Counted from the stretch's first letter, positions 8,080 through 16,424 are shown. The stretch is 64,000 nucleotides of DNA from Streptomyces odontomachi (GCF_024435355.1 NZ_JAMJWG010000024.1:1-64000); one strand, 5' to 3'. Notes: generated by a model from the sequence alone, not told the origin. Numbers and translations: made by a program.

Positions 8080-8106
8080 AACCCCCGGGCCTCTGGCCTG
8101 GGGGTT
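8080..8106 (+). terminator. rho-independent terminator, copy 2
   Basis: Same 12-bp stem and TCT loop as at 961-987, followed by TTTCTC. It ends the XRE-YdcF transcript just before the middle att copy. Confidence 0.85.
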
Positions 8107-8112
8107 TCTCTT

Positions 8113-8159
8113 TGGAGCGGGTGACGAGAATCGAACTCGCGCTCTCAGCTTGGGAAGCT
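8113..8159 (-). repeat. tRNA-Gly 3'-end att copy (middle)
   Basis: 47 bases identical to the 3' part of the tRNA-Gly gene (16351-16397) and to 993-1039. The junction with unrelated sequence falls in the anticodon stem, as at the outer copy. Confidence 0.9.
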
Positions 8160-8822
8160 CGGGTTCCCTAGGGGCAGTTGGGCTTCTGATCTGCTGGGGG
8201 ACGGGTTGGAGCTCCTCGACGATGCCGGCTCGTTGCCCGCCGTTCCCCGTGGCTCCCCGCCCAACCTGGCACGGATGTGGCACGGCCCAAGCTGAACGCT
8301 GGATGGGGCCAGTGCTTGGCCGTCTCGGAGCGAGTGAGTTCAGTTCTCCGCCGGGCTTAGGCATGGCTCTACCAGTCCGCAGAGGAACGGGCGTGGCCTC
8401 GGGGCGTCGCCTGGGACCTCTGTCACCGGCTCTCTCCGTTGGTCACTGTTGTGCGGCCTTGGACGGCCCAGAGACTGACCGAAACCCCAGACAGCGCCCT
8501 CAGCCTCCTCCAGTGCCTTCTGGATCAGGTTGTTCGTGTGGGCCGAACTTCCGTTGAGGCGCTTCGCGTAGAAGCCATAGAGCACGGCCACCACACCGTC
8601 GACGCTACCTTGAGACCGGACAGGTCTGGGACGACTCGGCTCCCACGCGCCTCCGACCGGCGCGAACGTCTGGACCGTCGCAGGTCCTCACATCGGATAA
8701 GTGCTGGACGTCCCGGACGAAAAGTTTGGATCGGTGGACAGGGATGCCTCCTCGTTGTCACGCTCTTCCTGTTCCACGGAAGCAGTTTTACGACCTTACA
8801 GCTGCCTGAAGAGGGGGTATCG
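8160..8822. other. Non-coding element arm
   Basis: No supportable gene. Frames on both strands are unlike any family and the following HTH gene has its own ribosome site. The segment ACCTGGCACGGATGTGGCACG near 8260-8285 resembles the end of the integrase gene (CTGGCACGGATCTGGCACG, 16261-16279), consistent with an attP arm or a scrap of an integrase. Confidence 0.5.
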
Positions 8823-9770
8823 GTGCAGCGATATGGAATGCAAGATCGAAATGCGAGGATCGGACCTTTACAGTCCTGGCTAATTCAGGAAAAGTATCGT
8901 GCTGGCCTCAGTTTCGAAGAACTCGCCGCGTTGACATTTATCTCGAAATCTTCGCTGCATCGCGCCACGCAAGGGTTCGAAATGCCTAGTCGGCAAGTAT
9001 TCGAAGCATTCGTTCGAGGTTGCGGCTCGGACTTCGAGACTGCCGAGGAGGTATGGAGGAAGGTCGAATCGGTAAACTCTTTATTTGGCTTCGCGGCAAT
9101 GTCAATTCACCCCGATGACGTTACCACTCACAACGAGTTGCGTCGGGCCCTGGGGCGCCTCGTAAAGCGGAAGGGGTTGACCTTGCGGCAGATCGAAAAG
9201 ATTGCTGAGCAGCGAAGCGTTAAACTCCGCAGAAGCACGCTCGGCGATGCTCTTAGTGGGCGTCAGAATTTCAGCCGTAGTTCAACCATCGAGCTTGCGC
9301 GCACCTGCGGCGAGACGGAGAGTTCGGTCCAAGTATGGGATGAGGCATGGGAGCGCGCTGAGCGTGATAGAAGAAGCAGAAGCGGTCATCTGGGTGGGAT
9401 GCACAAACTGCCAGCGGGCGCCAGGCAGTACGTTGAGCTCGGTATTGAAGAGATATTTCAGGTCTGCGAGCGATACAACATCCCGAGCGCAGAGATAGAT
9501 ATGTATATTCGCAGGCGAATTGAGCTCAGGCGTATCTCGAATTCGAGAACTTTCTGGGGTGATCCTCCCGAGTCGTGGAGGGTTTCTGTGTCGAACCCCG
9601 CCAATGATGTATCGGGTCTAATTGAAGAGGCCCTTAGGGGGGTTCTGGTGAAGAGACTTCCCTTTCCCTTGGACTGGTCGCTGTTGCGTGGACTCACGAG
9701 TTCCGTTCTTCACGCGCTCGGGAAAGGTGCAGACACCGATGGAGTCAGCGGCGTGGAAATGGGTAAATGA
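8823..9770 (+). CDS. HTH-domain protein, probable regulator or defence-linked
   Basis: 315 residues from GTG 8823, preceded by GAAGAGGGGG; ATG 8838 is an alternative. The reading frame continues upstream to 8439 but that part is G/C-biased noise. Two helix-turn-helix-like segments are visible: FEELAALTFISKSSLHRATQ at about residues 27-46, and LTLRQIEKIAEQ followed by RRSTLGDALSG at about 118-145. The last 120 residues are unrecognised. It is A/T richer than its surroundings. A small membrane protein gene follows. Similar long two-HTH proteins occur in actinomycete mobile islands, but I cannot assign a role. Confidence 0.7.
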   Translation: MQRYGMQDRNARIGPLQSWLIQEKYRAGLSFEELAALTFISKSSLHRATQGFEMPSRQVFEAFVRGCGSDFETAEEVWRKVESVNSLFGFAAMSIHPDDVTTHNELRRALGRLVKRKGLTLRQIEKIAEQRSVKLRRSTLGDALSGRQNFSRSSTIELARTCGETESSVQVWDEAWERAERDRRSRSGHLGGMHKLPAGARQYVELGIEEIFQVCERYNIPSAEIDMYIRRRIELRRISNSRTFWGDPPESWRVSVSNPANDVSGLIEEALRGVLVKRLPFPLDWSLLRGLTSSVLHALGKGADTDGVSGVEMGK

Positions 9771-9880
9771 GCAGCCCGGTCCTCTTGAGCGCTGCGCACC
9801 CGCCGTCGATCTGTATGCAGCGGGTGGCAGCTTGCTTTGACAGTTCCGTCAAAACAACACTGGAAGAACAGGAGGGGCAT

Positions 9881-10009
9881 GTGGTGGAAAGCCCGACCGA
9901 GCGGAAACCGCGCAGGAGTTGGACTTGGCCCGAAAGGTGGCAAGTCTCACTAGCTGCGGCAGGTCTGCTGGTGGCGGTCGTCGCCACGGTGGGGCAGTTC
10001 GTCCATTAG
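9881..10009 (+). CDS. Small single-pass membrane protein
   Basis: 42 residues starting at GTG 9881 (or GTG 9884), directly after GGAGGGGC. A basic, proline-containing N-terminus (ERKPRRSWTWPERWQ) leads into one hydrophobic helix (VSLAAAGLLVAVVATVGQFV) that ends the protein. The strong ribosome site and clear topology support a real gene. It may serve the upstream HTH gene as a small membrane partner or toxin-like peptide; that is speculation. The stretch 10010-10502 after it shows no gene. Confidence 0.6.
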   Translation: MVESPTERKPRRSWTWPERWQVSLAAAGLLVAVVATVGQFVH

Positions 10010-10502
10010 GGCGTCCACCTACAAACCCGTCGCGATCGGGCTCGTGAACTGCGCGGAGGGCTTGGCTCTGACAGGAGCTGGGCCCTCTGTTTGCTTGTCA
10101 AGGCTAATTTCATAACTCATTGCCAAGCAAAGAGAACAGTACAGCGGCGGGAGGCTGAAAGCCATGGTACGTCGTTGAGTAGGCCTTTTAGGGAGAGCAG
10201 AGGTGTGTTCTCGCATTGCTGATCTGTCAGTCCGTCGTGTGCCCGGAAGGCGCTACGCGCAGAGCGGCCTCCCGCGTGAAGCGGCTCAGATCGACGGGCT
10301 CAGCATGTCGTCCCCGTGGTTCACCGGTGTGTGGGGCACGCGAGGGGCACGGGCACCTTCTGATCCGCAGCTCTATCTGGGTCGGGCAATGAAGGTCATA
10401 CCGGCCACGTCGGAGGTTCTGGGGGGCACTGCCGGTCAGGGGCGGTTGCTGGGGTTGCTGTATTCGGCTGCTGTACAGCAACATCCCGGCGGAGGTGGCC
10501 GC

Positions 10503-10844
10503 ATGGAGCGGGAGCAGCTGGAACAACTATTGGCCGGCGACGACCAAGCGTCCGTTGATGCTCTAGCGGCGCTCCGCAACGGCGGTTCGTTCGTCGTATG
10601 GGATGGCGCGGGCCCCGCTGAGTCGCTCGCGAGAGTGTATGAGCGCCGCCTCCGGTACACCCGCCGGAAGGGCGCCGAGACCACCGGGCTGGAACGCGCA
10701 GTGCGCCTCCTCTGGCAACACGGCAAGCCGGTACTCCTCGGGCAGATCAGGTCCGCGGATGGCTCCTGGTCCTTCATGCTGTTCATCGCGGAAGACAGCA
10801 GCGCCCTGGTCACATGTACGGGCGTTCGTCGAACGGGCGAGTGA
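10503..10844 (+). CDS. Conserved hypothetical small protein
   Basis: 113 residues from ATG 10503, with GGCGGAGGTGG just upstream; the open frame back to 10203 lacks any ribosome site and looks non-coding. The sequence GGSFVVWDGAGPAESLARVY then ERRLRYTRRKGAETTGLERA is characteristic of a Streptomyces hypothetical family I recognise only as conserved. No motif assigns a reaction. It stands alone between the small membrane protein and the PIN gene. Confidence 0.6.
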   Translation: MEREQLEQLLAGDDQASVDALAALRNGGSFVVWDGAGPAESLARVYERRLRYTRRKGAETTGLERAVRLLWQHGKPVLLGQIRSADGSWSFMLFIAEDSSALVTCTGVRRTGE

Positions 10845-10901
10845 CCGCTTCGACTGAAACCGGCCTCCTCCGCCGTAGATCGTCACCCCGCCAAGGCCAT
10901 C

Positions 10902-11040
10902 AGTTTGGGAAGCTGCGATCACTTAAGGCTCGGGCGCTGACCTGGGCGGATAGCCAGGATGGGCATCGTCAAGCTCGGCCTTCTTCACCGTGGTTCCCCC
11001 GTTTGATCTGGTGGCTTGTCGTGCCGCCCGGCAGATTCGT
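10902..11040. repeat. Degenerate copy of the att-flanking arm
   Basis: Resembles 1026-1170: shared words include TTGGGAAGCTG, CTGACCTGGGCG, TTCACCGTG-x-TTCCCC and a CTGGTG...GTGC end. The tRNA part is missing. It may be the scar of a further insertion in the att region, now internal to element 2. Confidence 0.4.
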
Positions 11041-11157
11041 CGTAACTTGCCGTTCAACTGACGGATCGTTCGCTCCTGCCCTAGACTGATGCGCCCAAGA
11101 ACACCACATATCAGTGTGACTGTTACTAAAGATGTGTACGAGGGGGGTGCAACTGAA

Positions 11158-13374
11158 GTGTCACCACTTGCGGCCCCGCGGTTCACCAAACGTTTCCGCC
11201 GGTTGTGCCAGGTTGCCGCGATATCTGGAACTGAACGAAGCCAGCAGGTGGTGGATGGTCTTCTACCTGTTTCCATGGTTTATGGAAATGGGCCATGGCG
11301 GGAGCCGGAAGACTGGATGGGCGCCATCGAGTCGTTATTTGGCCTGTCTCTTTCAGAATCCGATGTTTCGGCCGCTCGCGATCGCGCAATTCAAGCAAAA
11401 ACTCTGTCCTACAACACCTTCCGCGGCGAGTATGCACTGAGTTCAGAGGCTCAGCGAGCAACAACAGACCGAATCCAAGCGGGGGAGGATCTGGAACGCC
11501 GAGCACAGACGTCTTGGCTGGCCGAGGTGGAACACTTGGTTCCAGAACAGTCAAGCGATGCTTTGTGGTCTTGCCTTCTGGCGTACGCGGGAAAGGCTTT
11601 TTTGAGTCACGGAATGGACGCGGTAAAACTCTTCGATCCATCCGTTAACAATTATTCTGATTTTACAGGCGACGAAGCACCAGATGCCCTACTCAAAGCG
11701 GCAGTCTCCGAAACCGGCTTAGCAGATAACCTGCTTCCCGAGATTTCACAATCGATCGCAGTATTCTTCGATGGTCGCGACCCTGATCGCGTGGAGTACA
11801 TTTTAGAGCTTGTAAATAGTACGTTCAACTTCCTGGCCCTGGGTCTTGATGAAGAAACCCGCGGGAGTCTCGCAAACAACGTCCCCGAATTGACTATTTT
11901 CGTGGACACCAACGTAATTTATAGCATTATCGGAGCGCACGCGAATCCTCATGACGCCATCTCCGTGGACCTGTTTAATCTGCTGAAGCAGGATAAATTT
12001 CCATTCAAGATATTTTATCATGAAAAGACGCTGAGCGAACTAGAAAAAACCATGTCGGCCGCCGAGGACCGGCTGCGCCAACTGCATTACACACCCGCCC
12101 TCAGTCGTGCGCGCCTCAACTTCCCCCGCGCAATGTCGAGCATTGAGATGAGATATCATCAGCTCAACAGTGAAGTTGCCACCCCTGTGGACATATTCTT
12201 CGGACGTTATTCAAATCTTCCAGTCCTTCTCGCGCAGTTTGGCCTCACCATTTTCCGCGAGTCAGGCACGTCTCGGGAAGAGAGCTACAAGCGAGCCGAG
12301 CTCGTGGAGGAGTACAGGGCATACCTGACTGAGAAATCCCATAGAGAGAAGCCATACGCTACCCTCGACCATGATGTAGCTATCTGGCTGACGGCAGCTA
12401 ATCGGCAAAAACCGCGGGGTAAGGGCCCTCTATTCTCAGGGGCTCTCATCGTTAGCGCAGATAACATATTCCGCAAGTTTGACCGGGATGTCTTGTCGCC
12501 AGTCTATGGATCAGGCACTTGGATCGTCACACGTCCTGACACCCTCGCGAGAGCGCTGCGCATATTCCTGACCCCAAATCGACAGTCTGATGCCGCATTC
12601 TCTCAGATCTTTGCCATGCCGGAGTTTCGGGGAATTGGGCAAGACCGCAATGAGATCGTGAGTAGGGTTGCTGCTTATCTAGCAACTTATGCAGACTTGC
12701 CGGAGGAAACCGCGACGAAGCTCCTGGCAAACGACTTGCTCATATCGCGCATGAAAGACGCCGATAATAGAGACGGAACTTTCGAACGTCTCATTCAAGA
12801 GGAGCTCGTACGGGAGAACGAGGCGCTCGTGGAGGAGCGCGAATCCACTCTAGCCCAAATGCGGCGAGTGACTAATGACGCACAAAAGGAAATGGCTAGC
12901 ATTTCCAGAGAGTTGAGCGCGCGGGGCGACCCGGAATTGGTTGACCGCATGGAGGAACTGCAGAGACTTATCGGTCAGAGCTTTTCGGTGAATATTGGAA
13001 AGGTGGTCATGGCGGACGAATACTCGGGTGGGTATTTTCAGAACATCCAGAGTCAGATAGGTGCTCAGGGGCCTAACGTGAAAGCGCAAGATTTCACTCA
13101 GCAGGCAGACCAACGTCAGCTGACAGCGGATATGCCAGCGTTGTCTCTAGAGCTTGAGAGCCTCAAGCAGCAACTTGTTACTGAAGCAGCAAGCGCAGAT
13201 GATTACCGCGCCGTGGCTGAAATTCAAGCTGCGAGAGAGGCTGCCGATGAGGGAAACGAGGGCGGGGTCCGCCAACACTTGGCGAATGCTGGCCGATGGG
13301 CTCTCGAGGTAGCAGTCAGGGTTGGCACGTCAGTAGCGGAGACCGCGCTTAGGCAGGCTATAGGCGCTGGATGA
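11158..13374 (+). CDS. Large PIN-domain protein with helical flanks
   Basis: 738 residues from GTG 11158 (GAGGGGGG upstream; ATG 11089 is possible but has no ribosome site). The PIN-like nuclease core is visible: LTIFVDTNVIYSIIG near residue 250 with the first catalytic Asp, TLDHDVAIWLTAAN near 402, and a late ALIVSADNIFRKFD near 430. An N-terminal helical region precedes it. After about residue 530 a long coiled-coil region (ENEALVEERESTLAQM) leads to a tail with GGYFQNIQSQIGAQGPNVKA, which resembles glycine/asparagine-rich recognition tails of conflict proteins. PIN domains cut RNA, so an abortive-infection role is plausible but inferred. Codon use is A/T-rich compared with the core. Confidence 0.75.
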   Translation: MSPLAAPRFTKRFRRLCQVAAISGTERSQQVVDGLLPVSMVYGNGPWREPEDWMGAIESLFGLSLSESDVSAARDRAIQAKTLSYNTFRGEYALSSEAQRATTDRIQAGEDLERRAQTSWLAEVEHLVPEQSSDALWSCLLAYAGKAFLSHGMDAVKLFDPSVNNYSDFTGDEAPDALLKAAVSETGLADNLLPEISQSIAVFFDGRDPDRVEYILELVNSTFNFLALGLDEETRGSLANNVPELTIFVDTNVIYSIIGAHANPHDAISVDLFNLLKQDKFPFKIFYHEKTLSELEKTMSAAEDRLRQLHYTPALSRARLNFPRAMSSIEMRYHQLNSEVATPVDIFFGRYSNLPVLLAQFGLTIFRESGTSREESYKRAELVEEYRAYLTEKSHREKPYATLDHDVAIWLTAANRQKPRGKGPLFSGALIVSADNIFRKFDRDVLSPVYGSGTWIVTRPDTLARALRIFLTPNRQSDAAFSQIFAMPEFRGIGQDRNEIVSRVAAYLATYADLPEETATKLLANDLLISRMKDADNRDGTFERLIQEELVRENEALVEERESTLAQMRRVTNDAQKEMASISRELSARGDPELVDRMEELQRLIGQSFSVNIGKVVMADEYSGGYFQNIQSQIGAQGPNVKAQDFTQQADQRQLTADMPALSLELESLKQQLVTEAASADDYRAVAEIQAAREAADEGNEGGVRQHLANAGRWALEVAVRVGTSVAETALRQAIGAG

Positions 13375-13767
13375 CAAGAGCGGGTCCGACGCTGCTTTCG
13401 CGCTGGTTGCGGACACCACACAAGCAAGGTCGGCGTAACGGCTTTAGGGTGGCGCTGCTTTGGCGCGAGTGATCATGGCACCGTAAGCTTGCGGCGCGTC
13501 GGGCGGTCTGTGGACCTGCCCGGTAAAGCACGACGTTGGGGCCATGATCTGCGAGGCTCGCGCCAAAGTGGCTCCGTAAAGCCGTGGAGCCGACCGCCCC
13601 AGCCACGACGTACCCCTTCTCTGGCATCAAGCGGCTGATTGCTGTGCGCGGCACGGGCGCCGGCCGGGCTGGAGCGGGGCGGAGACAGGAGCGCAGGCCC
13701 GGCCGGGGGCCGGGCCGCGCGCGGTGAGCGGAGCGAGCCGCCTTGAACCCGTAGAGAAAGTTGTAAC

Positions 13768-14169
13768 TCAGTGGCCTTGGGCGCGGTGCCTCCCCTGACT
13801 GCGATGCCGGCGGCCTCGGTTGACGACGAGTCCGAGTGTAGGGCGGATCGTGAGCATGTAGCGGGTGGCGTCCTCGAAGGCCGTGAAGGTGTAGGGGCGG
13901 CCAGCGGCCAGTAGGCGTAGAGCGGTCTCGTGCTCCTGGTGGTCCTGGAGCCAGTGGAGGACGGATGCTGCAGCGGGGGCGTCGAACTGGTCCGCGATGT
14001 CCTGTGCCCGGCTTCGGAGCCATCGGATGGCGAGTCGTGGCGTCGTTGCTGCGTGGGAGCCGAGCCAGTGGGTGCTGACCAAGGGGACGACCGCTACGGC
14101 CTCTGCCCAGTAGATCGCGCTGTGCTGGTGTAACGGCGCTGGGGACTGTGGTTGGAGAAGTCTCAGCAT
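13768..14169 (-). CDS. ATPase-coupled protein of unknown function (uninterrupted copy)
   Basis: 133 residues; ATG 14169 overlaps the ATPase stop (ATGCTGA). Compared with the copy at 4847-5248 it reads through the middle region in one frame, with plausible helical sequence (IRWLRSRAQDIADQFDAPAA), so it is probably the ancestral version. Conserved stretches: AEAVAVVPLVSTHWLGS, SVLHWLQDHQEHETALRLLA and AGRPYTFTAFEDATRYML. Function unknown; because its ATPase partner here is truncated it may no longer work. Confidence 0.65.
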   Translation of the reverse strand: MLRLLQPQSPAPLHQHSAIYWAEAVAVVPLVSTHWLGSHAATTPRLAIRWLRSRAQDIADQFDAPAAASVLHWLQDHQEHETALRLLAAGRPYTFTAFEDATRYMLTIRPTLGLVVNRGRRHRSQGRHRAQGH

Positions 14170-14456
14170 GGCTGACGCTCCCTGGTCGTGGCGGTGGTCA
14201 CGTGCCATGCGTCGTTGCTCGGCTTGGGGCTGTGCAGGGTGGCGATGACGGCGTGGCCGTGGACGCCCTTGCGGATTTCCATGCGGTCGGCGAGGGCTTC
14301 GACCAGGGCCAGGCCGCGACCGTGCAGGGCCATGCGGCGCTTGTGCTGGATGTGGGGCCTGGTGGGGGAACCTCCCGAGTCCGTCACCGTGATCGTGATG
14401 GCCTGCGGCGTGCGCGTGAGAGTCAGGTTGAACGTGTTCTGGCTGAAGCCGCTGTC
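14163..14456 (-). pseudogene. N-terminally truncated RsbW-like ATPase
   Basis: Carries the last 97 codons of the HATPase gene (G1 box VTDSGG, G2 GRGLALVEALADRMEIRKG, end RERQPC), but the N-box half and start codon are gone. The sequence changes abruptly after GCCGCTGTC to the RepSA-like gene on the opposite strand. This is a deletion or recombination junction. Confidence 0.85.
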
Positions 14457-14894
14457 ACCGGCACCCTCGACCGCCGCCTGAAGTTCGCCGCCGAACTCGC
14501 CCAACTCGACATCACCCCGCACGCCGAACGCCTCATCCGCACCGCCTGGGCCCTCGGCGCCCGCAAGGACCTGGAACACCTCCGCCTGCGCGCCTGGGCC
14601 CACATGCTCGGCTTCCGCGGCCACTTCTCCACCAAGACCCGCCGCTACGCCACCACCCTCGGCGCCCTCCGCGAAGCCCGCGCCCAGTGGCGCCGCCTCC
14701 AAGCCGCCATCGCCCGCGGGGAAACCGCTGCCCATCCACAGCCTGTGGGCAACGGCCCCACTCCCGTCGAGACAACGCTCGTCCTCGCCCACTGGGCCTA
14801 TGCCGGAACCGGCCTCACGCCCACCGAGCGATGGCTCACCGCATCCCTCGCCCCCGCCAACGCAACGCCGAAGGAGGTTCCTCATGGCCACTGA
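14457..14894 (+). pseudogene. repSA: C-terminal remnant of a RepSA-like replication initiator
   Basis: About 145 codons with the typical tail of AICE/pSAM2-type initiators: RRLKFAAELAQLDITPHAER, RTAWALGARKDLEHLRLRAW, AHMLGFRGHFSTKTRRYATT, then EARAQWRR. The catalytic N-terminal region, with the rolling-circle tyrosine, is deleted at the junction with the ATPase gene. It ends 11 nt inside the xis start, the usual overlap of rep and xis in these elements. The element cannot replicate by itself. Confidence 0.85.
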
Positions 14895-15105
14895 CCGCCT
14901 GCTCACCGTCGACGAGGTGGCCGCCAAGCTCGGCACTTCCGCCCGTTTCCCCCGCCGCCTCATCGAGGAACGCCGCATCACCTTCGTCAAGGTCGGCCGC
15001 CACGTCCGCATCCCCGAGAGTGCCGTGCAGGAGTTCGTCACCGCCCACACAGTGACTCCGCTGCGTCGTCCCCGCCCGCGTTCCCGATACGGGAGGGCTG
15101 CCTGA
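14884..15105 (+). CDS. xis: Excisionase (MerR/HTH_17 fold)
   Basis: 73 residues from ATG 14884, after GAAGGAGG. A winged helix typical of Xis/AlpA-like proteins: LLTVDEVAAKLGTSARFPRR, then RRITFVKVGRHVRIPESAV. It directs the integrase towards excision. Its stop overlaps the integrase start (TGATG). Both are in the rep-xis-int order of AICEs. Confidence 0.9.
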   Translation: MATDRLLTVDEVAAKLGTSARFPRRLIEERRITFVKVGRHVRIPESAVQEFVTAHTVTPLRRPRPRSRYGRAA

Positions 15106-16289
15106 TGGCCAACGCCAAGGGCAGGCGCCGCAGGTTCGGCGCGATCAGACGTCTCCCTTCCGGCCGGTATCAGGCACGCTATCCGGGCCCGGACGGCGTC
15201 ATGCGCCCGGCGCCGTTCACGTTCGAGACGACGGCCGACGCGGACGACTGGCTCGCCGAGAAGCAGACCGAGATTCGGCGGGGCCAGTGGCGCGACCCGG
15301 ACGCGGCGGCCGTGAACTTCGGTGTCTACGCAGAGAAGTGGATCGAGGAACGTGACCTCGCCCCGCTCACCGAAGACCTGTACCGCTACCTCCTGAGCAA
15401 CCACATCCTCCCCACCTTCGGCACCGCCGACCTGGACCACATCACCGCGCCCGCCGTCCGCGAGTGGCGCACCGAACGCCTGCGCAGGACGGGCGCCAAG
15501 ACGACGACGGCCAAGGCGTACCGGCTCCTCAAAGCCATCATGGAAACGGCCGTCGACGACGACCTGATCCAGCGCAATCCGTGCCGCATCAAGGGCGCTG
15601 GCAAGGAGAAGGCCGCCGAACGGCGCATCGCGACCGTCGCCCAGGTCGACGCGCTCGCCCACGCCGTCGGCATGCGCTGGCGCCTCATGGTCTACCTCGG
15701 CGCCTACGGGCCCTTACGGCCGGAAGAGCTGGCCGGCCTCCGTCGCCGTGACGTCGACCTGGACACGCTGCGCATCCGCGTCCGCCTCGCCGAGCCGGAG
15801 CGCACGAACGGCCGACGGGTCCAGGGCGACACCAAGTCCGAGGCGGGCACTCGCACCGTGGTCCTTCCCGAGTTCCTGCGGCGGGAGCTGCGCTGGCACC
15901 TGGAGTCTTACGCCGAGCCCGGCCCGGACGGGCTGCTCTTCGTCGGTGAGCGCGGAGCCGCTTTCCGGCGCAGCACGTTCGGCCGGAGGTGGCGGAAGGC
16001 TCGCGAGATGGTCGGCATGCCGGAGGGCTTCCGGTTCTATGACCTCCGGCACACCGGTCACACCCTGTCGACGCGTTCGGGCGCCACGCTCAAGGACACG
16101 ATGGTTCGCGCCGGACAGTCCTCCGAGAAGGCGGCGTTGATCTACCAGCACTCCGACGACGAGCGCCAGGAGCAGGTGGCCGCCGGCCTCGACGCCACCG
16201 TACGGAAGGCTCGGGCAGCCACCGCCAAGCAGGCGCCTGATGAGGCACCCGACGGGCCTTCTGGCACGGATCTGGCACGCGACACCTGA
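15105..16289 (+). CDS. int: Tyrosine recombinase (integrase) for the tRNA-Gly site
   Basis: 394 residues. An N-terminal SAM-like core-binding region (FGVYAEKWIEERDLAPLTED, about 70-125) precedes the catalytic domain. The first Arg sits in YGPLRPEELAGLRRRDVDL, the second box is DLRHTGHT, and the tyrosine nucleophile is in YQHSDDERQ. The N-terminal ...GSIRRLPSGRYQARYPGPDG-type strand is the usual arm-binding AP2-like domain (FGAIRRLPSGRYQARY). It lies directly beside the intact tRNA-Gly, so its attP was in the 60 bp after its stop. It is the only integrase in the window and may serve all three att copies. Confidence 0.93.
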   Translation: MANAKGRRRRFGAIRRLPSGRYQARYPGPDGVMRPAPFTFETTADADDWLAEKQTEIRRGQWRDPDAAAVNFGVYAEKWIEERDLAPLTEDLYRYLLSNHILPTFGTADLDHITAPAVREWRTERLRRTGAKTTTAKAYRLLKAIMETAVDDDLIQRNPCRIKGAGKEKAAERRIATVAQVDALAHAVGMRWRLMVYLGAYGPLRPEELAGLRRRDVDLDTLRIRVRLAEPERTNGRRVQGDTKSEAGTRTVVLPEFLRRELRWHLESYAEPGPDGLLFVGERGAAFRRSTFGRRWRKAREMVGMPEGFRFYDLRHTGHTLSTRSGATLKDTMVRAGQSSEKAALIYQHSDDERQEQVAAGLDATVRKARAATAKQAPDEAPDGPSGTDLARDT

Positions 16290-16318
16290 CCGGTCTGCAA
16301 CCCACCCGCACAACAAAC

Positions 16319-16345
16319 AACCCCCGGGCCTCTGGCCTGGGGGTT
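16319..16345 (+). terminator. rho-independent terminator, copy 3
   Basis: Same hairpin as the two others, 29 nt after the integrase stop and 6 nt before the tRNA-Gly end; followed by TTTCGCG. Confidence 0.85.
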
Positions 16346-16350
16346 TCGCG

Positions 16351-16424
16351 TGGAGCGGGTGACGAGAATCGAACTCGCGCTCTCAGCTTGGGAAGCTGAT
16401 GTTCTACCATTAAACTACACCCGC
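16351..16424 (-). tRNA. tRNA-Gly (anticodon CCC)
   Basis: Complete cloverleaf on the minus strand: acceptor GCGGGTG/CACCCGC, D-stem GTTT/GAAC, anticodon stem TCAGC/GCTGA with loop TTCCCAA, T-arm with TTCGATT loop, and encoded CCA. It is the integration target: its 3' 47 bases are copied at 993 and 8113. Confidence 0.95.

Larger units (their letters stand above)
993..8112. mobile_element. Decayed integrative element 1 at tRNA-Gly
   Basis: Bounded by tRNA-Gly 3'-end copies at 993 and 8113 in direct orientation. It contains a CBASS-like pair, an RsbW-like ATPase module, an XRE/TPR regulator and a YdcF-like protein, but no integrase, excisionase, replication or transfer gene, so it could move only in trans or together with element 2. 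Confidence 0.7.
13425..14456. repeat. 1-kb duplicated module, copy 2
   Basis: Homologous to 4507-5535. The structured non-coding dyad is conserved (13457-13567 corresponds to 4540-4650), and so are the coupled gene and the last 97 codons of the RsbW-like ATPase. Homology stops exactly inside the ATPase gene at 14456, where RepSA-like sequence on the other strand begins. Confidence 0.8.
8113..16397. mobile_element. Decayed AICE-like element 2 at tRNA-Gly
   Basis: Bounded by direct tRNA-Gly copies at 8113 and 16351. It retains integrase, excisionase and the C-terminal part of a RepSA-like initiator at the int end, the classical AICE order rep-xis-int-attP, but has lost the transfer genes by deletion at 14456/14457. 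Its cargo is an HTH protein, small proteins and a PIN-domain protein. Confidence 0.75.

Noticed and set aside
8439..8822. N-terminal extension of the HTH gene
   Set aside because: Composition unlike the rest of the gene and a strong ribosome site precedes GTG 8823.
10203..10502. N-terminal extension of the gene at 10503
   Set aside because: No ribosome site at 10203 and a good one before ATG 10503; the extension has no coding character.
14163..15662. 499-codon minus-strand frame crossing xis and int
   Set aside because: Only its last 97 codons (the truncated ATPase) are real; the rest is antisense to repSA, xis and int.
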